DNA of 64,000 nucleotides, taken from assembly GCA_018267625.1 (NCBI GenBank), contig JAFDYC010000074.1, forward strand, positions 1-64,000, written 5' to 3'. Numbering within the stretch: position 1 is the first letter of the stretch; each line of letters begins with the position of its first letter. Origin of the DNA: Bacteroidota bacterium (GTDB lineage Bacteria > Bacteroidota > Bacteroidia > Chitinophagales > Chitinophagaceae). The notes below the pieces were generated by a model. That model worked only from the letters and a program-made list of their open reading frames with translations. It had not been told where the DNA came from and did no database searches. Positions 44,217 to 52,541 of the stretch are shown piece after piece. The translations under genes were made by a program, and so were the position numbers.

Positions 44217-44474
44217 TCAATCTTGAACCTGAAAGTTGTTTTGTTTGTTTTTCGATGTGCCTGCCTGCGATGAATCCCGCTCCAGGCGCGCGATTCGGCG
44301 ATCCAGATACACTAAAAACAGAATAATACCTGCAAAGATAGTTGCGAGTACCAGCACCACTACCCAAATCTTATTCTCTCCATTGAGTGCATCGGCAATG
44401 CTACTGGCCCGGGCGCTAAAGCTCAATAGCAAAATCAGGCTGAGTAGGGACAGATAGCGGAGGAATTGGTTCAT
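44217..44474 (-). CDS. CcmD-family small membrane protein
   Basis: An 85-residue protein: signal-like first helix (about 5-24), then a second helix IWVVVLVLATIFAGIILFLVYLDRRIARLE at 36-66, the CcmD pattern, and a polar tail. CcmD helps the CcmABC transporter release haem-loaded CcmE. It lies 18 bp after ccmC, as expected. The DRRIARLER end matches Bacteroidota members. Confidence 0.82.
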   Translation of the reverse strand: MNQFLRYLSLLSLILLLSFSARASSIADALNGENKIWVVVLVLATIFAGIILFLVYLDRRIARLERDSSQAGTSKNKQNNFQVQD

Positions 44475-44492
44475 GTCAGAGGTAAAGTAGGT

Positions 44493-45188
44493 TCAGGCCA
44501 GTTCTAATTTTTGCTTCACCCGCTCCATCCGGACGACGAGTTGTGTAATCCATAGCCCTAATAATATCCAGCCGATAAAGGCCGGATAGAGTACAATCAG
44601 GAGGTGAGGGTCAGAATCCTTGGGGTTGAGGGCAGGGTTCCCCTGGGAGCCGCCGGGGTGCAGGCTATCCACCAGGCGGGGAATCACGAAAATGAGGGGT
44701 ACGATCATCGCGCAGGCGAAGATGTTGTACACGGCAGCGATGCGTCCGCGTTTCTCTTCATCTTTAATGCCGCTGCGCAGAATGAAATAGGCGAAATAAA
44801 TCAACATGAGCAGGGCGGCACAGACCTGCTTGGGGTCGCCCGTCCAGGGGCCGGTGCGGCCGGTAGTTCCGCTCCAGGTATAATTAGCCCATTCCATGCC
44901 GGTAGCCATGCCCAGGCAAGAAAATAACAATCCCACCTTTGCAAAGGCGGCTGCTTTCAGGTCGGTCTCGGCAGAGAAACTTCTTAAGTGTTTAACGGAA
45001 TACCATACCGACACGAAAAACAGCGTGAGCATGGTAAACCACATGGGTACGTGGTAAAAAAGATTCCGGATAGTCTGGAAAAGCCCACCCTGCCTCAGGT
45101 TCGGCGTCTGGATGAAGAAACCCGCAATGGTTACGTACATCACCAATGTTGCCGCCAACCACTTCCACCAATGCTGCTTGAAAGACAT
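44493..45188 (-). CDS. ccmC: Haem handling protein CcmC/CcsA for cytochrome c maturation
   Basis: A 231-residue inner-membrane protein with six helices. It carries the WWD-like haem motif as WSGTTGRTGPWTGDPKQ, with flanking His residues (NLFYHVPMWF and DPHLLIVLYPAFIGW), typical of CcmC. It passes haem to CcmE for covalent attachment to apocytochromes c, needed by NorC, NosZ partners and the cytochrome c peroxidase encoded in this window. ATG at 45188 gives the normal short N-terminus; the longer frame adds 14 residues. Second in the ccmB-ccmC-ccmD run. Confidence 0.92.
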   Translation of the reverse strand: MSFKQHWWKWLAATLVMYVTIAGFFIQTPNLRQGGLFQTIRNLFYHVPMWFTMLTLFFVSVWYSVKHLRSFSAETDLKAAAFAKVGLLFSCLGMATGMEWANYTWSGTTGRTGPWTGDPKQVCAALLMLIYFAYFILRSGIKDEEKRGRIAAVYNIFACAMIVPLIFVIPRLVDSLHPGGSQGNPALNPKDSDPHLLIVLYPAFIGWILLGLWITQLVVRMERVKQKLELA

Positions 45189-45283
45189 CTGCCGCAGGGA
45201 GAAAAAAAATTCTGCGCGAAGGTAGGGCAAGCAGTTCGCATCGGAGGGCTTTGTGCCGAAGCAATGAGGAAAATCATACGCTG

Positions 45284-45937
45284 CTACTCATGCCATAAAA
45301 ATGGAAAGAGGATCAACCCCATCACCACAATGAGCACATCCAGGCCCAGCATGATGCCGGCGAGCTGCCACCAACCGGTGACGATGGCGGCACTCAAGGC
45401 CTTCGTTGCGAGCTTGCTGAGAATGAGCAATACCGGTGTCACCAGGGGAAAGCCCAGGATTGCCATCAATGCAGCATTCTGCCCGGCCCGAGCCGCCACG
45501 GCAGAAAGGAAGGTGAACACAACAGAAAGGCTCAGGCTGCCTAATCCTGCCACTGCACAAAAAAGTAAGCCTTTCTCCAGTGGCCAGCCCAGCATGAGTG
45601 CAAATAAAGCCAGGCTGATACCCGTCATCAGCATCTGCAAGACCACACTGTAACACATCTTGGCTAACAGAAACGTGGTGGGCCGCACCAGGCTGTAGTA
45701 ATAGCGAAACCGTTGTGCCGGCTCCTGCAAAAAGGAACGGGCAACTGAATTAATGACTACAAAAAGCTGCGTCAGCCAAAACAAAATATTCCAGACGGAA
45801 GCTTCCGGCTGGCCCGCCATCATATAGACTGCAAACACGGTGCTGCCTATGTACAAGACCACCCCGTAAAGGGTATGTTTTTGCCGCCATTCTAAGATGG
45901 CATCTTTGCGCACTAAAGTCAGGAAAGCAGAAGACAT
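45284..45937 (-). CDS. ccmB: Haem exporter subunit CcmB
   Basis: A 217-residue permease with six helices (first near 22-40, last near 190-212), ABC-2 type. It begins with LVRKDAILEWRQKHTLYGVVLY, a CcmB-like opening, and contains QPEASVWNILFWLTQLFVVINSV and the QEPAQRFRYYYSLVRPTTF loop typical of the Bacteroidota branch. CcmA, the ATPase, is not next to it. A TACCTTCG element 7 bp before the ATG resembles a -7 box. First gene of the ccm run. Confidence 0.9.
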   Translation of the reverse strand: MSSAFLTLVRKDAILEWRQKHTLYGVVLYIGSTVFAVYMMAGQPEASVWNILFWLTQLFVVINSVARSFLQEPAQRFRYYYSLVRPTTFLLAKMCYSVVLQMLMTGISLALFALMLGWPLEKGLLFCAVAGLGSLSLSVVFTFLSAVAARAGQNAALMAILGFPLVTPVLLILSKLATKALSAAIVTGWWQLAGIMLGLDVLIVVMGLILFPFLWHE

Positions 45938-46116
45938 GAGCGGCGAAGGTAGAGCCGGAAATCAGCTTATAGACAAGGCCTGAAACAGAGTAGGAATATG
46001 GCCGAGAATAGCCCTTTGCCTGAGTAGAATCAAGGGAGGACTAGTACGGAAAAAGTTTCAGAGGTTCATTAGAACCAGGCCTCCTTGCTTGTGGGCGAAA
46101 TATATTTGTTTCAATT

Positions 46117-46148
46117 TTGGCAAGGGTAAATGATGCCTCTATATTTGC
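46117..46148 (+). promoter_or_regulatory. Promoter of tRNA-Gly
   Basis: TTTG at 46117-46120, 19 bp, then TATATTTGC at 46140-46148: an essentially perfect Bacteroidota -33/-7 pair. Transcription would start about 40 bp before the tRNA. Confidence 0.75.
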
Positions 46149-46192
46149 ACTCCCGAAAGCGGGGCGGCAACACTAAAAATCTTGTTTTTCAA

Positions 46193-46265
<73 letters not shown>

Positions 46266-46275
46266 CTTCAAATCG

Positions 46276-46303
46276 TCCAGACTCAGCAGAGTCTGGATTT
46301 TTT
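46276..46303 (+). terminator. Terminator between the two tRNAs
   Basis: 9-bp perfect stem TCCAGACTC/GAGTCTGGA, AGCA loop, six T. Confidence 0.85.
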
Positions 46304-46354
46304 GTATCGGGATGTTTGGCCGGAAAGCGCTTGCGTTTGACTTTTGCAGGCAAT

Positions 46355-46440
46355 GCCCTGGTGGTGGAACTGGTAGACACGCAGGACTTAAAATCCTGTG
46401 GGCAGCAATGCCCGTACGGGTTCGATTCCCGTCTGGGGCA
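46355..46440 (+). tRNA. tRNA-Leu (anticodon TAA)
   Basis: 86 nt, class II tRNA with a long variable arm. Acceptor GCCCTGG pairs with CTGGGGC (G-T pairs included), A as discriminator. Anticodon stem CAGGACTTAAAATCCTG with TAA; variable arm TGGGCAGCAATGCCCGT; T arm ACGGGTTCGATTCCCGT. Its own promoter is likely in the 50 bp before it (TTTGGCC... ACTTTTGC). Confidence 0.96.
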
Positions 46441-46453
46441 CGTTTCAAAAAAA

Positions 46454-46479
46454 GCTACTCAATTGAGTAGCTTTTTTTT
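46454..46479 (+). terminator. Terminator of tRNA-Leu
   Basis: 7-bp stem GCTACTC/GAGTAGC with an AATT loop and eight T, flanked by A before the stem (works in both directions). Confidence 0.9.
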
Positions 46480-46592
46480 AGACACTTGAAAAAGGAAATT
46501 GATGTAGTCTGAGCGGAAAGCGGCACGCCATTCCAATTCCTTGAAGCGGGTCACTACAGCCTGAAGTGCCAACAAATATTCTGCGTTAAGGG

Positions 46593-47942
46593 CTAAAAAC
46601 TCATTGGTATTCCCGTGTAGTTAGCCGGAGTGATGGCCTTCAATTCGTCTTTAATGGCTTGCCTGATTTCCAAGTGGTCTATAAAGGCATGCATACTTTC
46701 CTGGGTGATACCTCCCTTGCCGCGGGTGAGGGCTTTTAGTGCTTCATAAGGCTGAGGGTAGCCTTCCCGGCGAAGCACGGTCTGAATGGCTTCGGCTACT
46801 ACGGCCCAATTAGCTTCCAAATCTGCATCCAGCTTTTTCTCATTCAGCCGAAGCTTGGCCAACCCACGTTCCAGCGATTTCAATGCAATCATAGAATGCG
46901 CCAGGGGCACACCGATATTGCGCAAAACGGTACTGTCGGTAAGATCCCGTTGCAGCCGGGAGATGGGCAGTTTGGCAGCGAGGTGTTCATAAAGTGCATT
47001 CGCCATTCCAAAATTCCCCTCTGCATTTTCAAAGTCAATCGGATTCACTTTATGGGGCATTGCTGAGGAACCTACTTCCCCTTCTTTGGTAGCCTGGCTG
47101 AAGTATTCCATAGAGATATACGTCCATATATCGCGGCAGAAGTCTATGAGGATATTATTGATGCGCTTTAGGGCATCACATTGTGCAGCAAAGCCATCGT
47201 AAGGTTCGATTTGTGTAGTGTATCGGGTACGTCGGAGCCCCAGTTTTTGCTCCACGAGTTCATTACCGAAAGCTACCCAGTCCACACTGGGAAACGCCAC
47301 ATAATGCGCATTGAAATTGCCGGTAGCTCCGCCAAACTTGGCCTTATTTGGGATGCCTTTTAAGGCTTGCATTTGCCCGGCCAGGCGATCAGCAAACACG
47401 TACCATTCTTTGCCTAATAAAGTAGGCGAAGCAGGCTGACCATGAGTGCGGGCCAGCATGGGACGCTGTTGCCAGCTTTTTGCCTGAGCGTGCAGCGTCT
47501 CCAGTAGTTTTTGCAGCGCCGGGAAAAACTCCCGTTCTAATGCTTCTTTCCAGAGCAAGGGCACGGCCGTGTTGTTGATGTCTTGCGAAGTGAGGCCAAA
47601 ATGAACCCATTCCTTTATATCGCCAGCGCCGGCAGCTTCCAGTTGCTCTTTGATGAAGTATTCTACCGCTTTTACATCATGATTGGTGATGGCCTCGCTT
47701 CGTTTGATGCTTTCTGCATTTTCTGTAGAAAAATTTTCCCAAAGGCTGTTTAGCCAGGCTTCTGAAATGGATTTGGGAAGATGAACGATTCCGTGCTGGG
47801 CCAGCTGAATCAGATAAGCTATTTCCACCCGCACCCGATAGCGCATCAATGCTGCTTCAGAGAAATAGGCCGCCAGATTTTCAACTTGTTTCCGGTAGCG
47901 GCCGTCAATTGGGGAAATGGCTTGCAGGGCGGTCAGATTCAT
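46593..47942 (-). CDS. purB: Adenylosuccinate lyase
   Basis: Two steps of purine synthesis: cleaves SAICAR and adenylosuccinate. The 449-residue fumarase-superfamily enzyme has ISPIDGRYRKQ at residues 7-17, the TSQDINNTA loop, the catalytic His in ARTHGQPASPTLLGKE, and the superfamily signature GSSAMPHKVNPIDFENAEGN with its flexible-loop Ser. ATG at 47942 is right: a TATCTTTGC -7 box ends 4 bp before it, and the longer frame has an unrelated leader. Confidence 0.96.
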   Translation of the reverse strand: MNLTALQAISPIDGRYRKQVENLAAYFSEAALMRYRVRVEIAYLIQLAQHGIVHLPKSISEAWLNSLWENFSTENAESIKRSEAITNHDVKAVEYFIKEQLEAAGAGDIKEWVHFGLTSQDINNTAVPLLWKEALEREFFPALQKLLETLHAQAKSWQQRPMLARTHGQPASPTLLGKEWYVFADRLAGQMQALKGIPNKAKFGGATGNFNAHYVAFPSVDWVAFGNELVEQKLGLRRTRYTTQIEPYDGFAAQCDALKRINNILIDFCRDIWTYISMEYFSQATKEGEVGSSAMPHKVNPIDFENAEGNFGMANALYEHLAAKLPISRLQRDLTDSTVLRNIGVPLAHSMIALKSLERGLAKLRLNEKKLDADLEANWAVVAEAIQTVLRREGYPQPYEALKALTRGKGGITQESMHAFIDHLEIRQAIKDELKAITPANYTGIPMSF

Positions 47943-47947
47943 GGCCG

Positions 47948-47955
47948 CAAAGATA
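47948..47955 (-). promoter_or_regulatory. -7 box (TATCTTTG) of purB
   Basis: On the minus strand TATCTTTGC then GGCC and the ATG at 47942; exact TAnnTTTG. Leader of at most a few bases. Confidence 0.5.
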
Positions 47956-48061
47956 GCAGCGTGTGGGGGTGGAGCCGGATGAAAACAACACTGAATGGGG
48001 CTGCCGATGCACCTATTTTTCTGTCTTATTCTAAGGTCGGAAATCAAAGCGGATTCCCGAT

Positions 48062-49078
48062 TCAAGTTTCGTTTTCTACGGGAAATTCGACCCGATAAAT
48101 ACGAATCAGCAGCAGCATATATGATAGCAACAAGGGGCCGAATATCAGTCCCATAAATCCGAATAAGGGAATGCCGATGAGTACTCCTAAAACGGTAATT
48201 ACGGGATGTACATCGCCCAGCCTTTTCAGCAGCGTAAAGCGCATCACATTGTCCACATTGGAAACGACCAGTACGGCATAGAGCAACAAGCCTATTGCGG
48301 AACCATCATACCCGGTGAGGTACAGGAAAACGACCAGAGGCACAAACACCACTGCTGCTCCTACCACGGGAATCATCGAAAAAATACCCGTCAGAAAACC
48401 CCAGAGTATGGGGCTGCTAACTCCAAAAATCAAATAGCCGATTGTCGCAGCGATGGCCTGCACCAGGGCTAAAACCGGAATCCCGATGGCATTTGAGACA
48501 ACCATCATGCGCGTGCTATCCCATAGGTTCTCTACGTTTTCAGCTTTCAATGAAATGAACCGCAGCAGGCTCCGTTCCATCTTTCTGCCGGAAAGGAGCA
48601 TGAAATAGAGCAGGAAAAAACACAAAAGGAGGTTGGTAAAAATCTGAAGGGTGCTGCCCAAAAGCGAGGGGATTTCGGCAGATAACCGTTGCAATAGGCT
48701 TCCAATTTCTGCTTCTTTGGGAAACAATTGCGGTGCTGTATGATGGAGTTTCCCGGTGATGGTGCTGATGACATCGGTCACTTGCCCCGCCTGACTCATC
48801 AAGCCTTCAATCTTTGGCGCCAGCAATACGGCACTGAGTAAAAAGGGCAAAACAAAAACCACGATTGCACCCAAAATGAATAGGACTGCTGCCAGCCAGG
48901 GCCGCCAGTGATGCACCATCGTGAGCTTGAAAAACCATTGCCGCAACAGGATATAGAGCGTCATCGCACCCAACAAACCAGGCAAAAAAGGATAAAGCTG
49001 AGTCGCCACCAATATGATGGCCCCGGCAATGAGTAACAGGAGCACTACCTGCTTAAGTCGGTCGGATGAAAGCATCAA
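48062..49078 (-). CDS. AI-2E family transporter (PF01594-type)
   Basis: A 338-residue inner-membrane protein with about eight helices: two at the N-terminus (12-45), one near 60-90, then a cytoplasmic or periplasmic helical domain (90-150), and a C-terminal set (155-330) including LFGVSSPILWGFLTGIFSMIPVVGAAVVFVP in parts (SMIPVVGAAVVFVP), VDNVMRFTLLKRLGDVHP, and IPLFGFMGLIFGPLLLSYML. Members move small molecules, such as quorum signal AI-2, Na+/H+ or lipids; the substrate cannot be read off. Single gene, divergent from the YtxH trio. Confidence 0.92.
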   Translation of the reverse strand: MMLSSDRLKQVVLLLLIAGAIILVATQLYPFLPGLLGAMTLYILLRQWFFKLTMVHHWRPWLAAVLFILGAIVVFVLPFLLSAVLLAPKIEGLMSQAGQVTDVISTITGKLHHTAPQLFPKEAEIGSLLQRLSAEIPSLLGSTLQIFTNLLLCFFLLYFMLLSGRKMERSLLRFISLKAENVENLWDSTRMMVVSNAIGIPVLALVQAIAATIGYLIFGVSSPILWGFLTGIFSMIPVVGAAVVFVPLVVFLYLTGYDGSAIGLLLYAVLVVSNVDNVMRFTLLKRLGDVHPVITVLGVLIGIPLFGFMGLIFGPLLLSYMLLLIRIYRVEFPVENET

Positions 49079-49227
49079 ATTCGTTTGGATTGGGCTGGAG
49101 CGCGAAAATGTGAAATTTCAGAAACTCAGGACATTCATTGATCTGAGGAAGCCGGGAACTGGCACGAAGTTTTAACCTTTGTAGGAAACCACTTATTCCC
49201 TAACCCCAACCCAAAAATCAACCCATC

Positions 49228-49434
49228 ATGGCAAACACTGGCAGAACCGTTGCAACCTTACTCATCGGCGCAGCAGTTGGTGCAGCCGTAGGCTACATCC
49301 TCGCTACCGATAAAGAAAAACGCCACGAAGTAGTGGAAAACCTCAAACATAAAATTGGCAGCCTGCAAGATCAGGTCAAAAACCGCTTCAGTAAGAAAAC
49401 CCAAGACCTGGAGCAGGAAATCTACAACGCCTAA
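49228..49434 (+). CDS. YtxH-domain small protein
   Basis: 68 residues: one Gly/Ala-rich membrane helix (about 9-27, LLIGAAVGAAVGYILATD), then an amphipathic coiled region with KIGSLQDQVKNRF. The YtxH family is envelope-associated and linked to stress in Bacillus. First gene of a three-gene run with 18 and 62 bp gaps, a set often seen together in Bacteroidota. TAACCTTTG at 49172-49180 may be its promoter box. Confidence 0.88.
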   Translation: MANTGRTVATLLIGAAVGAAVGYILATDKEKRHEVVENLKHKIGSLQDQVKNRFSKKTQDLEQEIYNA

Positions 49435-49452
49435 TCCTCTGCTTATTGGCTA

Positions 49453-49830
49453 ATGAATTTGTTCGCAAACTGGAAAGAAAAAGCCAGCAACTTCATTGAC
49501 GTGCGCCTGGGGCTGTTTAAACTCAGTCTCATTGAGCGCACGTCAAAAGTTTTTGGGCAATTGGTGCTCACCTTCATCTATGCCTTCATGGGCCTCATCG
49601 TGCTCGCTTTTATAGGCATCGGATTGATGGAATTGCTGGGCTCACTCTTGCAATCCCGCATGTTAGGTGCCTTCCTGACGGCCGCTATTTTCCTGGTCCT
49701 CCTCCTGCTACTCTTAGCTATGAGGAAATCAATACACCGTAGTCTGGCCGATATGTTTGTCCGCCTGCTCACGGAAGATGATGAAGATGATGAAGCGGCT
49801 ACAGGCCCTGCAACCGGCCAAGAGCATTGA
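49453..49830 (+). CDS. Phage-holin-like membrane protein (Holin-X type), 125 aa
   Basis: Two closely spaced membrane helices (about 35-62 and 70-95), an N-terminal amphipathic segment (KASNFIDVRLGLFKLSLIERTSK) and an acidic tail (EDDEDDEAATG). Proteins of this shape are annotated as 'phage holin family' but are chromosomal envelope proteins that sit next to YtxH genes. A lytic role is not supported here: no phage gene is nearby. Confidence 0.8.
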   Translation: MNLFANWKEKASNFIDVRLGLFKLSLIERTSKVFGQLVLTFIYAFMGLIVLAFIGIGLMELLGSLLQSRMLGAFLTAAIFLVLLLLLLAMRKSIHRSLADMFVRLLTEDDEDDEAATGPATGQEH

Positions 49831-49892
49831 TTCGTTTGCCCCAACCCTCAGGGTGTTCCCCTAAACGATAATCTAAAACCGCCTGCTAAAGC

Positions 49893-50315
49893 ATGAAACT
49901 ATACCGGAAAAAGCTCGATAGCTTGGACGCACTCAAACGCGAACAGCTCCGGCTTCGGTATGAAAGCAAAAAGGCGGATTGGTCAGACTTGCTGCCTACT
50001 CCCGATTTGCAAACACTGGGTTCACTGTTTCACTTAAAGAAGGGCTGGCTGGGCACCTTCATGGAAGTCCTTTCCGCCAAAAGCGAAGTACAGCTTCTCA
50101 TTGCACTAGCCATGCCACTCCTCAAGGCATGGAATCAGAAACGGACTAAACTGCGCGATAAACGAGCCGCATCAGGACTGCCTCCAAAGCCCTCTTTTTT
50201 CAAAAAAGCACTGCGTGAATTATTCATCGGGTACATCGTTGGGAAGGCGGTAATGAAGGGCTTCTCAGGCCTTCGTTCCTGGCAGAACCGCAGGAAAAAA
50301 CAACACTCAAATTGA
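49893..50315 (+). CDS. Hypothetical basic protein, third gene of the YtxH run
   Basis: 140 residues, rich in Lys and Arg. The N-terminus is helical (SLDALKREQLRLRYESKK), then LQTLGSLFHLKKGWLGTFMEVLS, and a membrane-touching segment near 75-90 (VQLLIALAMPLLKAW). C-terminal part SFFKKALRELFIGYIVGKAVMKGF is amphipathic. It is probably a peripheral inner-membrane protein working with the two genes before it. Family not recognised. Confidence 0.78.
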   Translation: MKLYRKKLDSLDALKREQLRLRYESKKADWSDLLPTPDLQTLGSLFHLKKGWLGTFMEVLSAKSEVQLLIALAMPLLKAWNQKRTKLRDKRAASGLPPKPSFFKKALRELFIGYIVGKAVMKGFSGLRSWQNRRKKQHSN

Positions 50316-50592
50316 GCAAAATTCCGTTCCTGAAATTTGTTTAGGAAGCAGTTTTACAAGAGTCATTACTCTTGCCAACGATATTTTTTTGGCTGTCAGC
50401 ATGGGCACCCTGATGCTGCATCATTGAATCCTGGCCAGTACTTGTTTGTAGGATTGTACTCCTCGGGCCTGTATGGCTATCAGGCATTGCAGGTAGCATC
50501 TGTAGCACCACACTCCGGGAACACCGAATAGCAAAATCCTTCAGGATAAAAAGGCTCCGGGGCACCTGAGGAGGGCCACTTGTATCGCCCGG
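50316..50592. other. Gap between convergent genes
   Basis: 277 bp after the hypothetical gene and before the norB stop. A minus-strand frame of 74 codons (50341-50565) has a Cys and His-containing composition but no known motif. I see no terminator with a clear T-tract. Confidence 0.4.
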
Positions 50593-51987
50593 CTACCGGG
50601 AAGCTTCTTCCGGCAGGGTAGCGGATTCCGGAACGCGGTGATGAGCCGGTGGTTCCTCTTCGCCGTTCTTTTTCTCTTTTTCCTGCTGCCGCAAGGCCAG
50701 CCAATAGGCCCGGATGATGGGCATCATGCCCAGCAACAACCCGATTCCGGCCAAAGCAAAAACGAATAATACCTGTCGCACAGGCTGCATGATTTCATCG
50801 AATGAGGTCATCCCCAGGCCAGTTTCCCGCCAGGCTTTGAGCACACCGGCTGTTATGAGTGCCAGCCAGAATATGGACAGGCTGACTTGTACCACTACAA
50901 AGCCGCGGGAGATACTTTTTTTCAAACCCGGTCGCAGCCGGTCTATGTTCAGGAAATAGCCAAACGAAGACAACAAAATCATGGTGTTGATGCCGATGGT
51001 TGCACCCATTGCATGGGCCACCGTGATGTGGGTGCCATGCGTGTATCGGTTGATGGCTGGGATGGACATGAACAAGGCCAGTACCAGGTTGGCCAGTACC
51101 CAATATTCCGAGGCGATGATGAACCGGTAGGCCAGTAGATGCTTCAGCTTGCGGTCCTGTGCCAGCTTGGACCGGAAGTCTTGGATGATATGTACCAGAA
51201 TGAGCCATTCCGTCATCGTGACGCCGTAGGCCACATGGCGAATCCAATGGTTGGTGGGCAGGTTGTAGATATGGTGCCCCCAGTTAAACATCAGGTTTGT
51301 CAAGCCAAGGAAATAGAAGAAAAAGGCACTGCGGCTGCGGGCTATTTGCTCATTGCCGGAGATGCGCACCATCAGGTAGAGTGAGGTGCCGTATATCATC
51401 TGATTCCAGGCGCCCACCATGGAGCCATTACTTTTCCACTGCACCGTTAGCTCGCGCAGAAACGAGTCCCGGAACCAGGGGATGTGATACAGGTTTTGTT
51501 CCAGGAAGGTGGCCAGAAATGCCACAATGCCTGTAGTCCACATCCACACGTAGAGCGGGCTGTCGCGGCGGCTGCGCCAGGCAGCAAAATAGGCCCACAT
51601 CAGGCAGGCCCAGGCCCCCAGCAAGGGTAACGCTAGCCAGGGAGGAAAGGCCCAATACTCCCGTCCGCCAAATTGCTTCAGGGCATAACACCCGAAAATA
51701 ACGAGGATGGTGCCTACCCAGAAAAGGGCAAAACTGCGCTCAGCACGGGGTGCCAGCCGCGCAAAGGGATACACTTTCGGCAGGTAAATCAGGATACCAC
51801 ACACACCACCGGTGATGATCCAGAATAGGGCAGCCGACACGTGCATCGGACGGAGCATGTAGAAGGGCAGGCTCTGGTTGCTGAGGCCGGGATACAAAAA
51901 CGCAAACGAAGAGAGCGAACCAAAGAACAAAGTAGCCGCCAGCATCACCAGCGAAAAACGAATGAGAAGGCGTTGCGCGGTATTCAT
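50593..51987 (-). CDS. norB: NorB-like nitric oxide reductase catalytic subunit, divergent
   Basis: A 464-residue, 12-helix haem-copper-oxidase superfamily protein, directly after norC, so it is the NO-reducing subunit by context. Conserved parts: His49 (MHVSAALFW), the His238-His239 pair (FNWGHHIYNLP), and YTHGTHITVAHAM with His317 and His325. Aligned by eye to classical cNOR, the metal-ligand region HxxxEGxxE is replaced by NGSMVGAWN (Asn187, Val191, Asn195), and the second His of AHGH is Met327. Thus at least one FeB ligand, two conserved Glu and one haem b ligand are changed. It may belong to one of the newer NOR groups rather than cNOR. ATG at 51987 fits; a longer frame exists upstream. 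Confidence 0.85.
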   Translation of the reverse strand: MNTAQRLLIRFSLVMLAATLFFGSLSSFAFLYPGLSNQSLPFYMLRPMHVSAALFWIITGGVCGILIYLPKVYPFARLAPRAERSFALFWVGTILVIFGCYALKQFGGREYWAFPPWLALPLLGAWACLMWAYFAAWRSRRDSPLYVWMWTTGIVAFLATFLEQNLYHIPWFRDSFLRELTVQWKSNGSMVGAWNQMIYGTSLYLMVRISGNEQIARSRSAFFFYFLGLTNLMFNWGHHIYNLPTNHWIRHVAYGVTMTEWLILVHIIQDFRSKLAQDRKLKHLLAYRFIIASEYWVLANLVLALFMSIPAINRYTHGTHITVAHAMGATIGINTMILLSSFGYFLNIDRLRPGLKKSISRGFVVVQVSLSIFWLALITAGVLKAWRETGLGMTSFDEIMQPVRQVLFVFALAGIGLLLGMMPIIRAYWLALRQQEKEKKNGEEEPPAHHRVPESATLPEEASR

Positions 51988-51989
51988 GG

Positions 51990-52379
51990 CTATAACTGGT
52001 AGCTGCCAGTCCAGTGAACGGCTTGGGCGGGCACTTTCGATTTTCCGCTGCGGTCCACCCAATGCAGGAAGGCACTGAGCTGGGCAATCTCCTGATCATT
52101 CAGGTGAAAGTTGGGCATCCGGGCCGTCCCGTTTTTTAGAAATGCCCGCATATATCCATCTCCCTTTTCGGCCACGTTGGTCAGGTCGGGGCCTAAGTAG
52201 CCGCCCAGGCCATAGAGCTGGTGGCAACTCTGGCAATTTTTCCCCTGCCAGACCAGCATTCCCTGGCGGGCAGTATCACTAGGGGGCACATCACCCTGCT
52301 GCCCTTTGCGGGTATATACAAAGGCAGTAAAAACGGCACAGGCCGTGCAGAGAAGAGCAAGCACAACACGCTTCAGCAT
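51990..52379 (-). CDS. norC: NorC-like membrane-anchored cytochrome c
   Basis: 129 residues: an uncleaved N-terminal helix (about 4-23) and one cytochrome c domain with CQSCH (the haem site) in GKNCQSCHQLYGLGGYLGPDL, and the axial Met in ARMPNFHLNDQE. It is clearly like the NorC of cNOR (LVWxxxNCxxCHxLxGxGxYxxPxL). It delivers electrons to NorB. The stop lies 2 bp before the norB ATG. A TTACTTTG near -7 box ends 7 bp before the ATG and a TGAC-N4-GTCA site lies about 40 bp upstream. Confidence 0.93.
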   Translation of the reverse strand: MLKRVVLALLCTACAVFTAFVYTRKGQQGDVPPSDTARQGMLVWQGKNCQSCHQLYGLGGYLGPDLTNVAEKGDGYMRAFLKNGTARMPNFHLNDQEIAQLSAFLHWVDRSGKSKVPAQAVHWTGSYQL

Positions 52380-52417
52380 GGAAGGTCAAAGTAACCGGCA
52401 ACCTGAGCTGGGATTGA

Positions 52418-52429
52418 TGACCACGGTCA
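52418..52429. promoter_or_regulatory. Candidate CRP/FNR-type operator of norCB
   Basis: TGACCACGGTCA: an inverted repeat TGAC-N4-GTCA, centred about 44 bp from the norC start. If transcription begins near the ATG, the centre is close to -41.5, the class II activator position. A related site is upstream of nosZ (58716-58728). Confidence 0.4.
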
Positions 52430-52541
52430 GCTTAGCGGCTGACGATGCTTTGCTGCATAAAGAGCTGAAGAGCCTCCGGTTTCGGAATAAAAAGATCGTT
52501 TCCCAGGCAACAAATTCGCGGTCTGGTGGGCTACTGCCTTT

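Noticed and set aside
49453..49830. Phage remnant because of the holin-like protein
   Set aside because: No phage genes nearby, and this protein occurs with YtxH in a chromosomal set.
50341..50565. Minus-strand 74-codon frame after norB
   Set aside because: No recognisable motif; kept only as a note on the gap.
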